Part shown: positions 9,248-17,624 of the stretch, piece by piece
Numbering within the stretch: the first letter of the stretch is position 1
Layout of the letters: every line of letters begins with the position of its first letter
Origin: Conexibacter stalactiti
Lineage (GTDB): Bacteria > Actinomycetota > Thermoleophilia > Solirubrobacterales > Solirubrobacteraceae
Strand: one strand, 5' to 3'
Assembly: GCF_035967765.1 (NCBI RefSeq)
Contig: NZ_JAYWIT010000002.1
DNA: 64,000 bases
Notes under the pieces: model-generated
The model's input: the letters and a program-made list of their open reading frames with translations, nothing else
The model's database searches: none
What the model was told of the DNA's origin: nothing
Translations under genes and position numbers: made by a program

Positions 9248-10492
9248 ATGATCCAGGCTCGACCTGCTGGCGGTCCTCGCATGGTGCAGACGCACAGCGA
9301 GGCCGTCGAGCAGTTCCGCCGGCCGTTCGCCGCCGGTGCGATCGGGTTTCGCATCACCCACCAGCTCGCCGCGGGCGATGCATACCCCGACGGCGCCGTC
9401 GTGGTCGTGCCGTACGTGCGTGCTCAGAGCGTGATAGTGCGCCTGAACAGCCTCATTCCGGGCCGCTGGTCGATGCGGTTCGACGAGTTCCAGCTGGACC
9501 TCAACCAGATCGGCGGAGGCGCACGCCTCTTCCTCATCTGCAGGCTGACGGTGACCTTGCCGCGCGAAGCCGGCGGCCCCGACGTCGACGTCATGTACGA
9601 GGACGTCGGCGAGGCCGGCACCACCGTCCGCCACCCCGTCAAGGCGCTGTACTCCGACGCCCGCAAGCGCGCGGCCGCGGCGGCCGGGATCGGCACGTAC
9701 CTCTACACCGTCTTGCCGGAGACGACGCTGCCCGCCAACGGCGGGCGCGTCGCGAACGCCATCGACGGCGAGCTCGTGCTGACGTCGACGGCCATTACGG
9801 GCCTTCGCGAGCGGTACAGAGAGCAGGTCGCTCGCGCGGCGGTCACCGACGAGCTCGGCGAAGTGCTTCAACACGGCGAGCCCGACGACGGCCCCGCCGA
9901 TGATCCGGCTCGGAGCGCGACGGCGATGGCGTCTTCGTCAGCTCCGGGGCCCGCCTCGACCGTCGCGTCGACAGACGAGCCGGTGCGGGATCTGGGCGGG
10001 GCGGTCTCCGCGCCGACCGACGGCGCGGAGCGCGATCGAGTCGACGGCGACCGCGCCGAAGGCGACTCGCTCGGCGGCTGGGGAAACGGCCGGCCGGTCC
10101 CACCGCCGGCGCCAGTCGCGCTGACGCGCGGTGTCGTCGGCGCGGCGCCGACCGGCAGTCCGCAGCAGACGTTCAGCTCGACGGCGATCCTGAGCGCCGA
10201 CCACCGCGAGACGATTTGTCGCGAAGCCGAGCGAGCGAACCTCAGCGGGAGCGCGCTCGCGAACATCGTGATCGAGGCCAGCGGCAAGCCGACGCTCGAC
10301 GAGCAGGCAGCAGCTCGCGAGTTCGATTCCGGCCTGCTGAATCGCACGCCCGACACGCTGGTGCCGAAGGTGCTCGCAGCCATCCGGGCCCGCGGGACCG
10401 TGGCCGCTGACCGCCCCGCGCCCGCGCAGCTGGTGCTCGCCGGCGACGCCGTCCCACTCGACTTCGGAGCGCTGTCCGATGACGCCGCGTGA
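9248..10492 (+). CDS. Rad52-like single-strand annealing protein
   Basis: 414 residues, with AGGAGGG 6 bases before the ATG. Residues about 50-150 carry the Rad52/Rad22 fold signature: VPYVRAQSVIVRLNSL...GRWSMRF, then YEDVGEAG, then the strongly diagnostic HPVKALYSDARKRAAAAAGIGTYLY. Proteins of this fold anneal complementary single strands and are common in phages and mobile elements. The middle (about 210-310) is Ala/Pro/Asp-rich and disordered, and a small conserved-looking domain ends the protein. It is followed two genes on by an exonuclease-like gene, as in phage recombination pairs. Confidence in the fold is high. Confidence 0.85.
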   Translation: MIQARPAGGPRMVQTHSEAVEQFRRPFAAGAIGFRITHQLAAGDAYPDGAVVVVPYVRAQSVIVRLNSLIPGRWSMRFDEFQLDLNQIGGGARLFLICRLTVTLPREAGGPDVDVMYEDVGEAGTTVRHPVKALYSDARKRAAAAAGIGTYLYTVLPETTLPANGGRVANAIDGELVLTSTAITGLRERYREQVARAAVTDELGEVLQHGEPDDGPADDPARSATAMASSSAPGPASTVASTDEPVRDLGGAVSAPTDGAERDRVDGDRAEGDSLGGWGNGRPVPPPAPVALTRGVVGAAPTGSPQQTFSSTAILSADHRETICREAERANLSGSALANIVIEASGKPTLDEQAAAREFDSGLLNRTPDTLVPKVLAAIRARGTVAADRPAPAQLVLAGDAVPLDFGALSDDAA

Positions 10493-10880
10493 GCGGCTCG
10501 CCCTGCAGGCGTGGCGCGCCGGCTTCAGCACGAAGACGGTCGCGCTGATCGCCGAGCTGACGGTCCGCCGCCAGTTGGACGGGCTCGACGATCCGCGCAT
10601 CGAGCAGACGACCACTGCCCTCGAGGTCTGCGCGCAAGCCGGTCTCGATCACGAGGCGATCCTCGAGATCGCCCGCTACAACGTCGGCGCGGCCGTCGGG
10701 CCGGAGGATTGGCGCGTGCGCTTCTGGAGCCGGGTCCTCGCAACGGCCAACCGGCGTGCCTCGGCACCGGAGCGGTTCGGCCTCTCGCGGTGCGACCGGC
10801 CGATCGTGCCGCCGGCGGTGCTGCCCGACGACCTCGACGGCATCGTCACGCCGGTCTCGTTCGCAAGGGGAGGGACCTGA
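10479..10880 (+). CDS. Conserved-looking hypothetical protein between SSAP and nuclease
   Basis: 133 residues, starting 14 bp inside the end of the Rad52-like gene and overlapping the next gene by one base (TGATG), so it is tightly coupled to both. The N-terminal half (RERLALQAWRAGFSTKTVALIAEL) looks helical and could be an HTH-like region; there are no cysteine clusters or catalytic motifs. Its position between an annealing protein and a nuclease suggests an accessory recombination factor. That is inference only. Confidence 0.65.
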   Translation: MTPRERLALQAWRAGFSTKTVALIAELTVRRQLDGLDDPRIEQTTTALEVCAQAGLDHEAILEIARYNVGAAVGPEDWRVRFWSRVLATANRRASAPERFGLSRCDRPIVPPAVLPDDLDGIVTPVSFARGGT

Positions 10881-11920
10881 TGTCGATCACCGTCAACGGG
10901 AGCGCGCCCGCCGGCGCCGACTCGCCGCAGCCCGCAGCCCGGCCGCCTGCGGCGGCCGGCGGCGGCGGAATCAACGTGCCGCTCCAGCTGCCGCCGCGGC
11001 TCGGCGGCCGCCCGATCACGACGCTCTCAGCAAGCTCATACGAGCTGTGGCAGAACTGCGAGGAGAAGTGGCGCCGCCGGTACCTGCTCGGCGAGCGCGA
11101 GCCGAAGTCACCGGCGATGTTCCTCGGCATCGCCGTCGACCAGACGCTCGGCTGGCTGCACGAGCAGCAGATCGCAGGCGCCGATCCTGAGCCCGGTGAC
11201 GTCCTCAAGGCGTATGGGGAGCTGTTCGAGGCCAGCGAGACCGATCGTCGGGAAACGAGGTGGACCGACGACGAGCCGGAGTCCATGATCCGCGCCGCCG
11301 GGGTGCGCTGCGTCGAGATCTACCTCGAGCAGATGCTGCCGCTGATCGGGCGGCCGACCGCGACCCAGCGCGAGATCGAGGTGCGACTCCACCCGGCGTG
11401 CGAATGGTCGATCAAGGGCTTCATCGACCTCGAGACTGTCCGCGACGAGCCCGTTGACGTCACCGACAAGGGCATCGTCATCCCCGCCGGAGCAAAGGCC
11501 CCCAGCGGCCAGCAGGTCATCGCTCGGCGGCCCGAGGGCGAGCCGGCGATCAACGACTACAAGGTGAAGACGAGATTCATCTCGGCAGGCGAGGCCGCCG
11601 GCAACGTGCAGTGCGGCATCTACGTGCTCGACCGTCGCCTCCGCGGCGAGCCGCCCGTGCCGTTCGTGTTCGCCAACCTCGTGCGCCCAGGCGGCAATCG
11701 CAACGGCTTCGACGGCCGGCTCCAGCTGACCGAACGCACCGACGCGCAGCTGCGCGGCGTGATGGTCCGCTTCGCGCAGATGGCCAACGCGATCGTCGAG
11801 CGCGTCGAGCAGTACGGCTACGAGCAGCCGTGGAAGTTCGCCGACCCCAGACAGACCTTTCCATGCCGAAAGCGGTTCTGCAGCTGGGCGGCTAGCTGTC
11901 CTGGCTGGTCGGGCCTTTAA
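10880..11920 (+). CDS. PD-(D/E)XK nuclease with Cas4/AddB-type cysteines
   Basis: 346 residues. After a Pro/Ala-rich leader comes LSASSYELWQNCEEKWRRRYL, the N-terminal signature of RecB/AddB/Cas4 nucleases, with the first cysteine at 60. The metal-binding core appears as IKGFIDLE (Asp) and INDYKVKT (the D...K pair). Three cysteines near the C-terminus (329, 334, 340) complete the set that binds a 4Fe-4S cluster in this family. Such enzymes resect double-stranded DNA for an annealing partner, and the Rad52-like protein encoded upstream is the obvious partner. The start overlaps the previous stop by one base with GGGGAGGG upstream. Confidence 0.85.
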   Translation: MSITVNGSAPAGADSPQPAARPPAAAGGGGINVPLQLPPRLGGRPITTLSASSYELWQNCEEKWRRRYLLGEREPKSPAMFLGIAVDQTLGWLHEQQIAGADPEPGDVLKAYGELFEASETDRRETRWTDDEPESMIRAAGVRCVEIYLEQMLPLIGRPTATQREIEVRLHPACEWSIKGFIDLETVRDEPVDVTDKGIVIPAGAKAPSGQQVIARRPEGEPAINDYKVKTRFISAGEAAGNVQCGIYVLDRRLRGEPPVPFVFANLVRPGGNRNGFDGRLQLTERTDAQLRGVMVRFAQMANAIVERVEQYGYEQPWKFADPRQTFPCRKRFCSWAASCPGWSGL

Positions 11921-11964
11921 CCTGAGAAAGCGCGCCGGGCCGGGAACGCGCAGAATTCACCGGC

Positions 11965-12633
11965 ATGTTGAACGGAGTCATCGGCGAGCTGCTCCCTGCG
12001 GCCCTGGCGGTCGCGTTGAGCCCGGTCCCCGTCGTTGCCGTCGTGAGCGTGCTCGGCGGTCGCGGCGCCCGCACGTCGGGACTGGCGTTCGCGTGCGGCT
12101 GGATCGCCGGCCTGCTGGCGATCGGCGTCGCGGTGGAGCTGCTCGTGGACAGCTTCAGCGATCCCGGCGAGGACGATCCCGGCCTCATCTGGTGGAAGGT
12201 CGCGATCGGGATCCTGTTCCTCGTGCTCGCCGCGAAGCAGTGGACCAAGCGGCCCGAGTCCGGCGAACAGCCGCGCGAGCCCGGGTGGATGGCGACGCTC
12301 GACGGCGCGGGTCCGGTGCGCGCGGTCGCGCTCGGGGCGATGCTCTCGGCGGCGAACCCGAAGAACCTCGCGCTCACGGTGACCGCGGGAGCGTCGATCG
12401 CCGAGGCGGGGCTGGACGCGACCGGCACCGCACTGTCGCTCGCGGTGTTCGCCGCGGTCGGCTCGATCACGGTCGCCGGACCCGTGCTCTTCCACCTCGT
12501 GGCGGGCGAGCGCGCCGCGCGGCCGCTCGCCGGCGTCAAGCGGTTCATGGCGGACAACGACGCGGTCATCAAGACGGTCGTCCTGCTGCTGCTCGGCGCG
12601 ATGCTGCTCGGCGACGGCCTCGCCGGGCTCTGA
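11965..12633 (+). CDS. GAP-family multi-span membrane protein
   Basis: A 222-residue hydrophobic protein with about six predicted membrane helices, in the order typical of the actinobacterial GAP family (Sap, sulfolipid-1-addressing protein; LysE-like fold). The hallmark internal motif is GAMLSAANPKNLALTVTAG. In mycobacteria relatives take part in lipid or glycopeptidolipid export. It has no obvious role in a DNA-processing cluster. It lacks a strong ribosome site and is separated on both sides, so it may be an independent insertion. The family call is fairly secure; the substrate is unknown. Confidence 0.8.
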   Translation: MLNGVIGELLPAALAVALSPVPVVAVVSVLGGRGARTSGLAFACGWIAGLLAIGVAVELLVDSFSDPGEDDPGLIWWKVAIGILFLVLAAKQWTKRPESGEQPREPGWMATLDGAGPVRAVALGAMLSAANPKNLALTVTAGASIAEAGLDATGTALSLAVFAAVGSITVAGPVLFHLVAGERAARPLAGVKRFMADNDAVIKTVVLLLLGAMLLGDGLAGL

Positions 12634-12810
12634 GGACGGCTCCGCACCCGACGGCGCCCGCCGCCGGCGCCGTACCCTCGCCGAGCTGCTCGACCGCCGG
12701 TTCACAGAGCCGACGCTGAGCACGCTCGCCGCAGCGGCGTAGCCGTCGCTCGGCACGGCCGACATGTCGTCGGCCCACCTTCACCAGCTCGTGAAGTGAA
12801 AGGAGCAGAC

Positions 12811-13266
12811 ATGTCTGCGCCACGTAGTCCGCTGCCGCAGCTCGAGGAAGCGCTGCAGTTGGTCGAGGAGGCCGTGCTGACCGGCAATACCCATCTGCTG
12901 CGGCGCGCCAGAGAGTGCCTGGTCGCGATGATCGGGATGGCCAAGCCTGCCCACCCGGCGTCGATTAGCGGCGTTCCGCATCTCTACTGGCCGCCGCGCG
13001 GCTTCACCTGGACCGAGACTGCGTCGTCCTACGCCGGCTGGAACGACCGCTTCATCGTCTCGCTCATTGTCGGGTACGGGCCCGACGAGGCCGCGACGGC
13101 CGAGGATGCCTGCGCGCTGGCACGCGACCTCGTCGTCGGCGACGGCAGCGACGGCACCCGTTGGTTCGTCCACGACCGCGCGAAGGGCACCGACCTCGTC
13201 GTCCACCAAGGCGAGCTGCCGCACGTCCCCGACGGCGCGCCGAACGGTTCGCCCGCGGCGGCGTGA
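12811..13266 (+). CDS. Hypothetical protein
   Basis: 151 residues. An in-frame GTG lies at 12796, but AAAGGAG (12799-12805) is correctly spaced only for the ATG at 12811. The N-terminal 50 residues are helical (LPQLEEALQLVEEAVLTGNTHLLRRARECL), followed by a mixed domain with several aromatic residues (PHLYWPPRGFTWTETASSYAGW). No known motif. It overlaps the next gene by 4 bp. Confidence 0.65.
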   Translation: MSAPRSPLPQLEEALQLVEEAVLTGNTHLLRRARECLVAMIGMAKPAHPASISGVPHLYWPPRGFTWTETASSYAGWNDRFIVSLIVGYGPDEAATAEDACALARDLVVGDGSDGTRWFVHDRAKGTDLVVHQGELPHVPDGAPNGSPAAA

Positions 13267-13760
13267 GCCGCCGGCCGGGCCCGTCGGCTCTGACTGTCAG
13301 CAGCGCCGGGGGCAGAGGCTCGGCGCTGCCGGTCGCGGATCGCGTGGTGCTCGCCCTGGCGGAGGGCGCCACGCGCGCCCGCGACGTCGCGTACGTCGTG
13401 AGATGCGCTGAGCGAACCGCTCGCCGAGTCCTGGCCGGTGAGCTGTGCTGGAAGTACAGCGGCCGCGGGGACTGGACGCTGTCACCCGCCGGCCATCGCC
13501 ATGCCCGTGAGCTGACGGACCCGCTGCGCCGATCGGATCCGTCGCTGCACCTCCGCGACGCCTGCCGCGTCCTGCTTGGGCTCCCGCGCCAGCCCGCGCC
13601 CGAGCCGAAGGCCAGGACCGTCTGCACCCTGTCGTGGCGCTGCGCACGCTGCAGACAGAGCGGGCAGGCAGCCGACGACAGTGATCCGGCCGTGCCGCGT
13701 TGTCCGTGCTGCGGCTCTCTCGAACTCGCGTTCGCGCCGCTGCCCAAGCAGCCCTCGTAG
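13263..13760 (+). CDS. Winged-helix protein with C-terminal zinc ribbon
   Basis: The start is the GTG overlapping the previous stop (165 residues). Residues about 25-85 read as a winged helix for DNA binding (ADRVVLALAEGATRARDVAYVVRCAERTARRVLAGELCWKY), and the C-terminus has paired cysteines (CARC...CPCC) of a zinc ribbon. The combination suggests a small transcriptional regulator or DNA-end-binding protein of the element. No family name can be assigned. Confidence 0.65.
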   Translation: MSRRPGPSALTVSSAGGRGSALPVADRVVLALAEGATRARDVAYVVRCAERTARRVLAGELCWKYSGRGDWTLSPAGHRHARELTDPLRRSDPSLHLRDACRVLLGLPRQPAPEPKARTVCTLSWRCARCRQSGQAADDSDPAVPRCPCCGSLELAFAPLPKQPS

Positions 13761-13819
13761 GTCGTGCTTTCGCGCGCCCGTGCACGCCACCTGAGTGAAT
13801 GCTGATCAAGGAGAGCGTG

Positions 13820-14401
13820 ATGCTTGACGAACCGATCGATGTGCTCGATTCATACATCCGCTTTGTCGATGTCGATAAGGCGGCAAACAGCATCTCGGCG
13901 TACGGCAGAGCAGACGTGCCGCCGGAGATCGAAGCGCGTGGCCGCCTGGCGGCGAACCTCTGGAGATGCGGATGGCTGCTTGAGTCCGACGACCTTGCCG
14001 GCGAGGTCTTCAGGCTCAGCTACACCGAAGAGCCGGGGGCGCCGACCGACGCGACGTATCAGGGCATCTTCTTCTCGGCCTACTTCATCGCTGAGGGGAG
14101 CTTCGTGCTCCTGCGGGGCGGCGCGACGACGCAGTACCTGCGCTTCCGCAAGAGACGCGTCGACTTCGAGCGCGGCCACTTGGCATTCGTGCCGGCGGGC
14201 CGAACGGGCCGGCTTCGCGGCCACATCGCCGTCGGACTCAAGGACAGAGGCCTCCGGTCGGTCGACGCCGACTTCCTCACCCACGGAGTGCGCCAGGCGG
14301 TCGAAGCCTGCGGCATGCAGACGTTCGAGATCCGCACCGAGCTGATCGGGCGCGGCGGGCGACACGTGCGCGCCGCTGGCGACGGCAACCGACCGCGCTG
14401 A
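13820..14401 (+). CDS. Unknown protein, first of a tandem paralogous pair
   Basis: 193 residues; AAGGAGA 7 bases before the ATG at 13820 fixes the start. It is clearly related to the product of the next gene: both begin with a DEPIxVLDS-type segment, share ANxWRCGW, a GSFxLL strand, FERGxLAFVP and a final GMxxFEIRxEL strand. The mix of short strands suggests a small beta-rich domain. I recognise no superfamily. The tandem pair probably arose by duplication and may form a heterodimer. Confidence 0.68.
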   Translation: MLDEPIDVLDSYIRFVDVDKAANSISAYGRADVPPEIEARGRLAANLWRCGWLLESDDLAGEVFRLSYTEEPGAPTDATYQGIFFSAYFIAEGSFVLLRGGATTQYLRFRKRRVDFERGHLAFVPAGRTGRLRGHIAVGLKDRGLRSVDADFLTHGVRQAVEACGMQTFEIRTELIGRGGRHVRAAGDGNRPR

Positions 14402-14490
14402 TTCAGCCCGATCCGACGCGCTCGTTCGCGTCGTCGATCACCGCGCGCCACCGCCGCGCCACCGAACCGCCTTTCTGAAGGGAACGCAAC

Positions 14491-15081
14491 ATGTTCGACC
14501 GTCCGATCCAGGTGCTCGATTCGCACCTCCGCTTTACGAATCTGCTTGACGCCGCCGCGGCACTCGGCGCCATCGGCCGCGCCAGCGTCGACCCGGTGAT
14601 CGCGAGCCGTGGCCAGCTCGTCGCGAACTTCTGGAGATGCGGCTGGGACGTTACGGCCGCCGACGACGGTGAGTCGTTTCGGCTCCAGTTCACGAGAGCG
14701 CCGCTGGAATCCTGGGAGGTGAGCTATGAGGCCCTCCGGGCCGTCGCGCCGTTCGTCGTCAACGGCAGCTTCCTGCTCTTCGCCGGCGACCACCGATCTG
14801 TGCAGCAGGTTCGCTTCTCGAACCAAGAGGCAGGCTTCGAGCGCGGCCGGCTCGCGTTCGTCCCGCACGGCCCCGACTCGCTCACGGCAAGGGGCGGCCA
14901 CGTCGTCATCGGGATCGACGACCACGAGCTGGCTGCGGTCCACGCAACGTGGCTCGCGCGCGAGCTCGTGCCGCTGCTGCTCGATAGGGGCATGGCGCGC
15001 TTCGAGGTCCGCGCTGAGCTCGACACACGAGTGGGACGCTCCGTCGAGATCTCCGGGCCGCATGACGGCCGTGCGCGATGA
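14491..15081 (+). CDS. Unknown protein, second of the tandem paralogous pair
   Basis: 196 residues, preceded by GAAGGGA. It shares with the gene before it, over the full length, FDRPIQVLDSHLRF, ANFWRCGW, the FLLFAG strand, FERGRLAFVP and the closing GMARFEVRAEL. The acidic and basic surface positions differ between the two copies, as expected for diverged partners. It overlaps the methylase gene by 4 bp (ATGA), which ties the pair to DNA modification. Function unknown. Confidence 0.68.
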   Translation: MFDRPIQVLDSHLRFTNLLDAAAALGAIGRASVDPVIASRGQLVANFWRCGWDVTAADDGESFRLQFTRAPLESWEVSYEALRAVAPFVVNGSFLLFAGDHRSVQQVRFSNQEAGFERGRLAFVPHGPDSLTARGGHVVIGIDDHELAAVHATWLARELVPLLLDRGMARFEVRAELDTRVGRSVEISGPHDGRAR

Positions 15082-15929
15082 GCCGGCGCCTGCATCTCAC
15101 GACCCTGCTCGGATTCAGCGGGGAGCGGCACTCGGCTGAGCACGCGCTCGCGTTCCTGTTCCTCCGGCTGCTCGGCACCAGCCTGCCGGGCACGTCCAGT
15201 TCCTCCACCGCCTGGGACGGCCTCGCGGATGTCCCAGGTGACTGTCTCGGTTCCGTTCTCGACGAGACGTGCCGCGGTTGCGAGAAGCTCTGGCCGGCGC
15301 TGACGGGCTTCTTCGACGGGGTCGAGTTCACCCGCTGCTCGGCGTCCTCGCTTCAGCGATCAGTCGAGCGGGTCGAGCGCGTCGTCGCGTCCTACCCCTC
15401 GGCGACCTGCCTGGCTGAGGCGTACCAGACGACGCGCAGCCTGACCACGGCGCAGTGGCAAGGAGCGTTCTTCACGCCGTACTCGCTGGCGCGCGTGCTC
15501 GCGCAGGTACAAGAACCGTCGCCGACCGACTGGGTGCTCGACCCTGCCTGCGGCGGCGGCGTCATGCTGGTGGCAGCGCTCGACGTCGCGCGCGAGCTGC
15601 ACGGGACGACGGCCGCCTTGGCTCTCACGCTGATCGGCGTCGAGCTGGACCCGCGGACGGCGGCGATCGCGCGCGCCAGCCTCGTGCTCGCTGGCGCCCA
15701 TCCGGACCAGTTCTGGATCGGCTGCGGCAACGCGCTCGCGCAGCCGCTCGTCGGCTTCGATCGGCGTCGCGGTCGCCTCCAGCCCCTGCAGTGCACGCTC
15801 TCGCTCGCCAATCCGCCGTTCGGCAGGGCGGCGTCGGTCGGCGCTCGCTTCGAGGGTGGCAAGCCGCTCGTCGTGCCCGACCGGGTTCTCTATCGCCTGA
15901 TTCCGCGCCGACGAGAGGAGTCTCGGTGA
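15078..15929 (+). CDS. N6-adenine DNA methyltransferase, compact
   Basis: 283 residues. It contains the SAM-binding motif I DPACGGGVML (Asp about 155) and the catalytic motif IV NPPF (Asn about 245), in the gamma-class order used by type I/III and HsdM-like enzymes. Only about 40 residues follow NPPF, so there is no room for a normal target-recognition domain. It may rely on a partner for specificity, protect the element's DNA, or be truncated. No restriction endonuclease gene is adjacent. Overlaps with both neighbours show that it is part of the operon. Confidence 0.8.
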   Translation: MSRRLHLTTLLGFSGERHSAEHALAFLFLRLLGTSLPGTSSSSTAWDGLADVPGDCLGSVLDETCRGCEKLWPALTGFFDGVEFTRCSASSLQRSVERVERVVASYPSATCLAEAYQTTRSLTTAQWQGAFFTPYSLARVLAQVQEPSPTDWVLDPACGGGVMLVAALDVARELHGTTAALALTLIGVELDPRTAAIARASLVLAGAHPDQFWIGCGNALAQPLVGFDRRRGRLQPLQCTLSLANPPFGRAASVGARFEGGKPLVVPDRVLYRLIPRRREESR

Positions 15930-16105
15930 CGCCTTCATGCCAGCGGCTCGCCGAGCTGGACGCAGACGAGCTTGTGGCGGCGCTGGTGCGCGAGCGGGCG
16001 CCTGAGCTGCTGCGTTTCGCACGTCGATTCGCAAGGTGCGTCGAGGATGCCGAGGACGCGCTCCAAGGCACGTTGGCCGAGCGCCTGGGCCGCCGAGACG
16101 GCTGA
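15926..16105 (+). CDS. 59-residue protein resembling sigma factor region 2
   Basis: The GTG start overlaps the methylase stop. The short product contains LLRFARRFARCVEDAEDALQGT, which matches the start of region 2 of ECF-type sigma factors (the segment that ends in AEDxxQ in typical members), but then stops after LAERLGRRDG. The promoter-binding regions are missing. It may be a truncated sigma gene, or a micro-protein that mimics sigma region 2 and binds core polymerase. The translational coupling suggests that it is still expressed. Confidence 0.5.
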   Translation: MTPSCQRLAELDADELVAALVRERAPELLRFARRFARCVEDAEDALQGTLAERLGRRDG

Positions 16106-16265
16106 CGTACGGCCGCGATGCGAGGCCCTCGGACCGAAAGTTCCGGGCGAGCGCGACATCGTGAGGCTGGGTGGGTGGGTGGCCGATGCTGTGTCGGGCT
16201 CGGGGGTCAGGGGGTCGTTTCGGTTGCCGCTTGCTGGAAGACGGTCGATCACCGAGGATCCCTTC

Positions 16266-16721
16266 ATGACCGCCGGGGAAATCGTTGGAATCTACGCCGC
16301 GGTAGCGAGCACGTGTGCTCTGGGTTGGCAGGTGTACTCGTGGAAGCGTTCGAGATCGACACGGGTCGAAGTGCTCGCTGAAATCGGGATGACTGTCGAT
16401 CCCCCCGAGACGCTTGTCACGGTCACGGTCATCAACAGCAGCGAGCACCCAGTACGCGTCGCGAGTTGCGGGCTCGACCTGCAAGACGGCTCGGAAGGCC
16501 AACTGCCGATGATGCACCAGGCTAACGTCGCCGGCACCGTGCCCGGCACTGTCCCCGCGCGTGATGCTGGCACAGGACACTTCTACGTCCAAGAGGTTCA
16601 GGCGGCGGGGATCGACCTCGACGCACCTCTCACCGCGTACGCCTGGCTCTCGACTGGCAGACGCCTTACGTCGAGGCCGACGATCTTGAAGCTGCACCCA
16701 AGGCGCTCGCGGCCGAGGTGA
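16266..16721 (+). CDS. Membrane-anchored hypothetical protein
   Basis: 151 residues from the ATG at 16266. The first 25 residues form one membrane helix (VGIYAAVASTCALGWQVYSW) followed by basic residues, so the rest should be cytoplasmic. The body is a beta-rich domain (LVTVTVINSSEHPVRVASCGLDL) of the kind seen in many actinobacterial proteins of unknown role. It is separated by 160 bp from the operon upstream and runs convergent to the genes on its right. Confidence 0.6.
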   Translation: MTAGEIVGIYAAVASTCALGWQVYSWKRSRSTRVEVLAEIGMTVDPPETLVTVTVINSSEHPVRVASCGLDLQDGSEGQLPMMHQANVAGTVPGTVPARDAGTGHFYVQEVQAAGIDLDAPLTAYAWLSTGRRLTSRPTILKLHPRRSRPR

Positions 16722-16727
16722 AGTCGG

Positions 16728-16838
16728 TCAGTCGCGCGCGGGAGCCGAGCCGATGATCCCGCCGGTCACCGAGAAGAAAGCAACGACGGCATCACTGAGG
16801 TCATCGCTGGCCGGGTGGACTTTGGCGTAGTGGAACAT
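16728..16838 (-). CDS. 36-residue ORF coupled to the gene upstream
   Basis: A short frame starting MFHYAKVHPASDDL and ending IIGSAPARD. Its ATG overlaps the stop of the preceding minus-strand gene (TGATG), the usual form of translational coupling in this window. Codon choice is GC-rich at third positions, like real genes here. No homology can be stated. It may be a genuine small protein or the detached tail of the decayed gene upstream. Confidence 0.35.
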   Translation of the reverse strand: MFHYAKVHPASDDLSDAVVAFFSVTGGIIGSAPARD

Positions 16839-17199
16839 CACGTTGCGCCGTCCTCCAGCCAGTCGCCGAGGTACTTCTCTGACTTAGCGTCGTTCGCCGC
16901 CAGGACCGCCGTCAGCGCCTCTCTGGCTGCGGGTGCTGCAAGCAGTCTGTCGACCTCTCTCAGGAACCACCTGCGCGTGTTCGAGCTGAAGTCGATCGCC
17001 TCGAACTGCGACGCCGTCAGCCAGCGGAACAGCCGTGTGCGCCGAGCGCGAGCCTCGCCCGTCTCGCTGACGGAGTCCTCCAGTTCTGCGACGGCGCGGA
17101 GGTGGTCGTTGCTGACCATCGAGAGGACGGCACGAAGCGGGCGATCGGGTCGTCGGCGGGGAACGCCGAGCCGATCTTGAACCGGGCAGTGAGCGCCAT
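16838..17199 (-). pseudogene. Frameshifted hypothetical gene
   Basis: Two frames join into one plausible protein if a single base is restored near 17125: MALTARFKIGSAFPADDPIA then RFV and, in the next frame, AVLSMVSNDHLRAVAELED onward to KYLGDWLEDGAT. The second half is clearly coding in character, with no good start of its own except the GTG/ATG near LSM. Either the gene has a one-base deletion, the assembly has an error here, or translation begins internally. The product would be about 120 residues, mostly helical, of unknown function. Confidence 0.5.
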
Positions 17200-17397
17200 C
17201 GGCGCATCGTGCCAAGAACCAGTCGCGCGAGCGCCGAAGCGGTAGACCCCGCCGATCGCCGAGCGGACGATGCGGGGAAGTTGGCGGACTTGTCATGGAG
17301 TTCACACATCGCTCATGCAGCCTCGCTAGCCTCCGCAGAGCGGCCGCCCCGCCTCGCGTCCGTACTAGGGAGTCTGCGAGGCGGGGCGACTGGCCTG

Positions 17398-17601
17398 TCA
17401 CGCCGCTGCCGATGATGCACGTTCGTGCGGGGGCTGTTGGCTAGTGACCTCGCTCAGAGCGGAAAAACAGACCCGCGGGCCCAGGAAATGCCTGTCAGGA
17501 AAGCGCAGACGCAGCAGTTCCGTCGTGTCCTTCTGCACGACGACCATCGTCTTGACGGCCTCGACGACGACCATGCGGGTGCCGATGTTGCGGATTGGCA
17601 C
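17398..17601 (-). CDS. Small hypothetical protein
   Basis: A GTG-initiated frame of 67 residues (MPIRNIGTRMVVVEAVKTMVVV near the start). It lies 23 bp downstream of the two-helix membrane protein gene and on the same strand, so it could share its transcript. There is no clear ribosome site and no motif. The codon pattern in the first half is consistent with coding; the second half is less convincing. Confidence 0.35.
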   Translation of the reverse strand: MPIRNIGTRMVVVEAVKTMVVVQKDTTELLRLRFPDRHFLGPRVCFSALSEVTSQQPPHERASSAAA

Positions 17602-17624
17602 CCGGTGCTGGAACCGCGTGTGTA

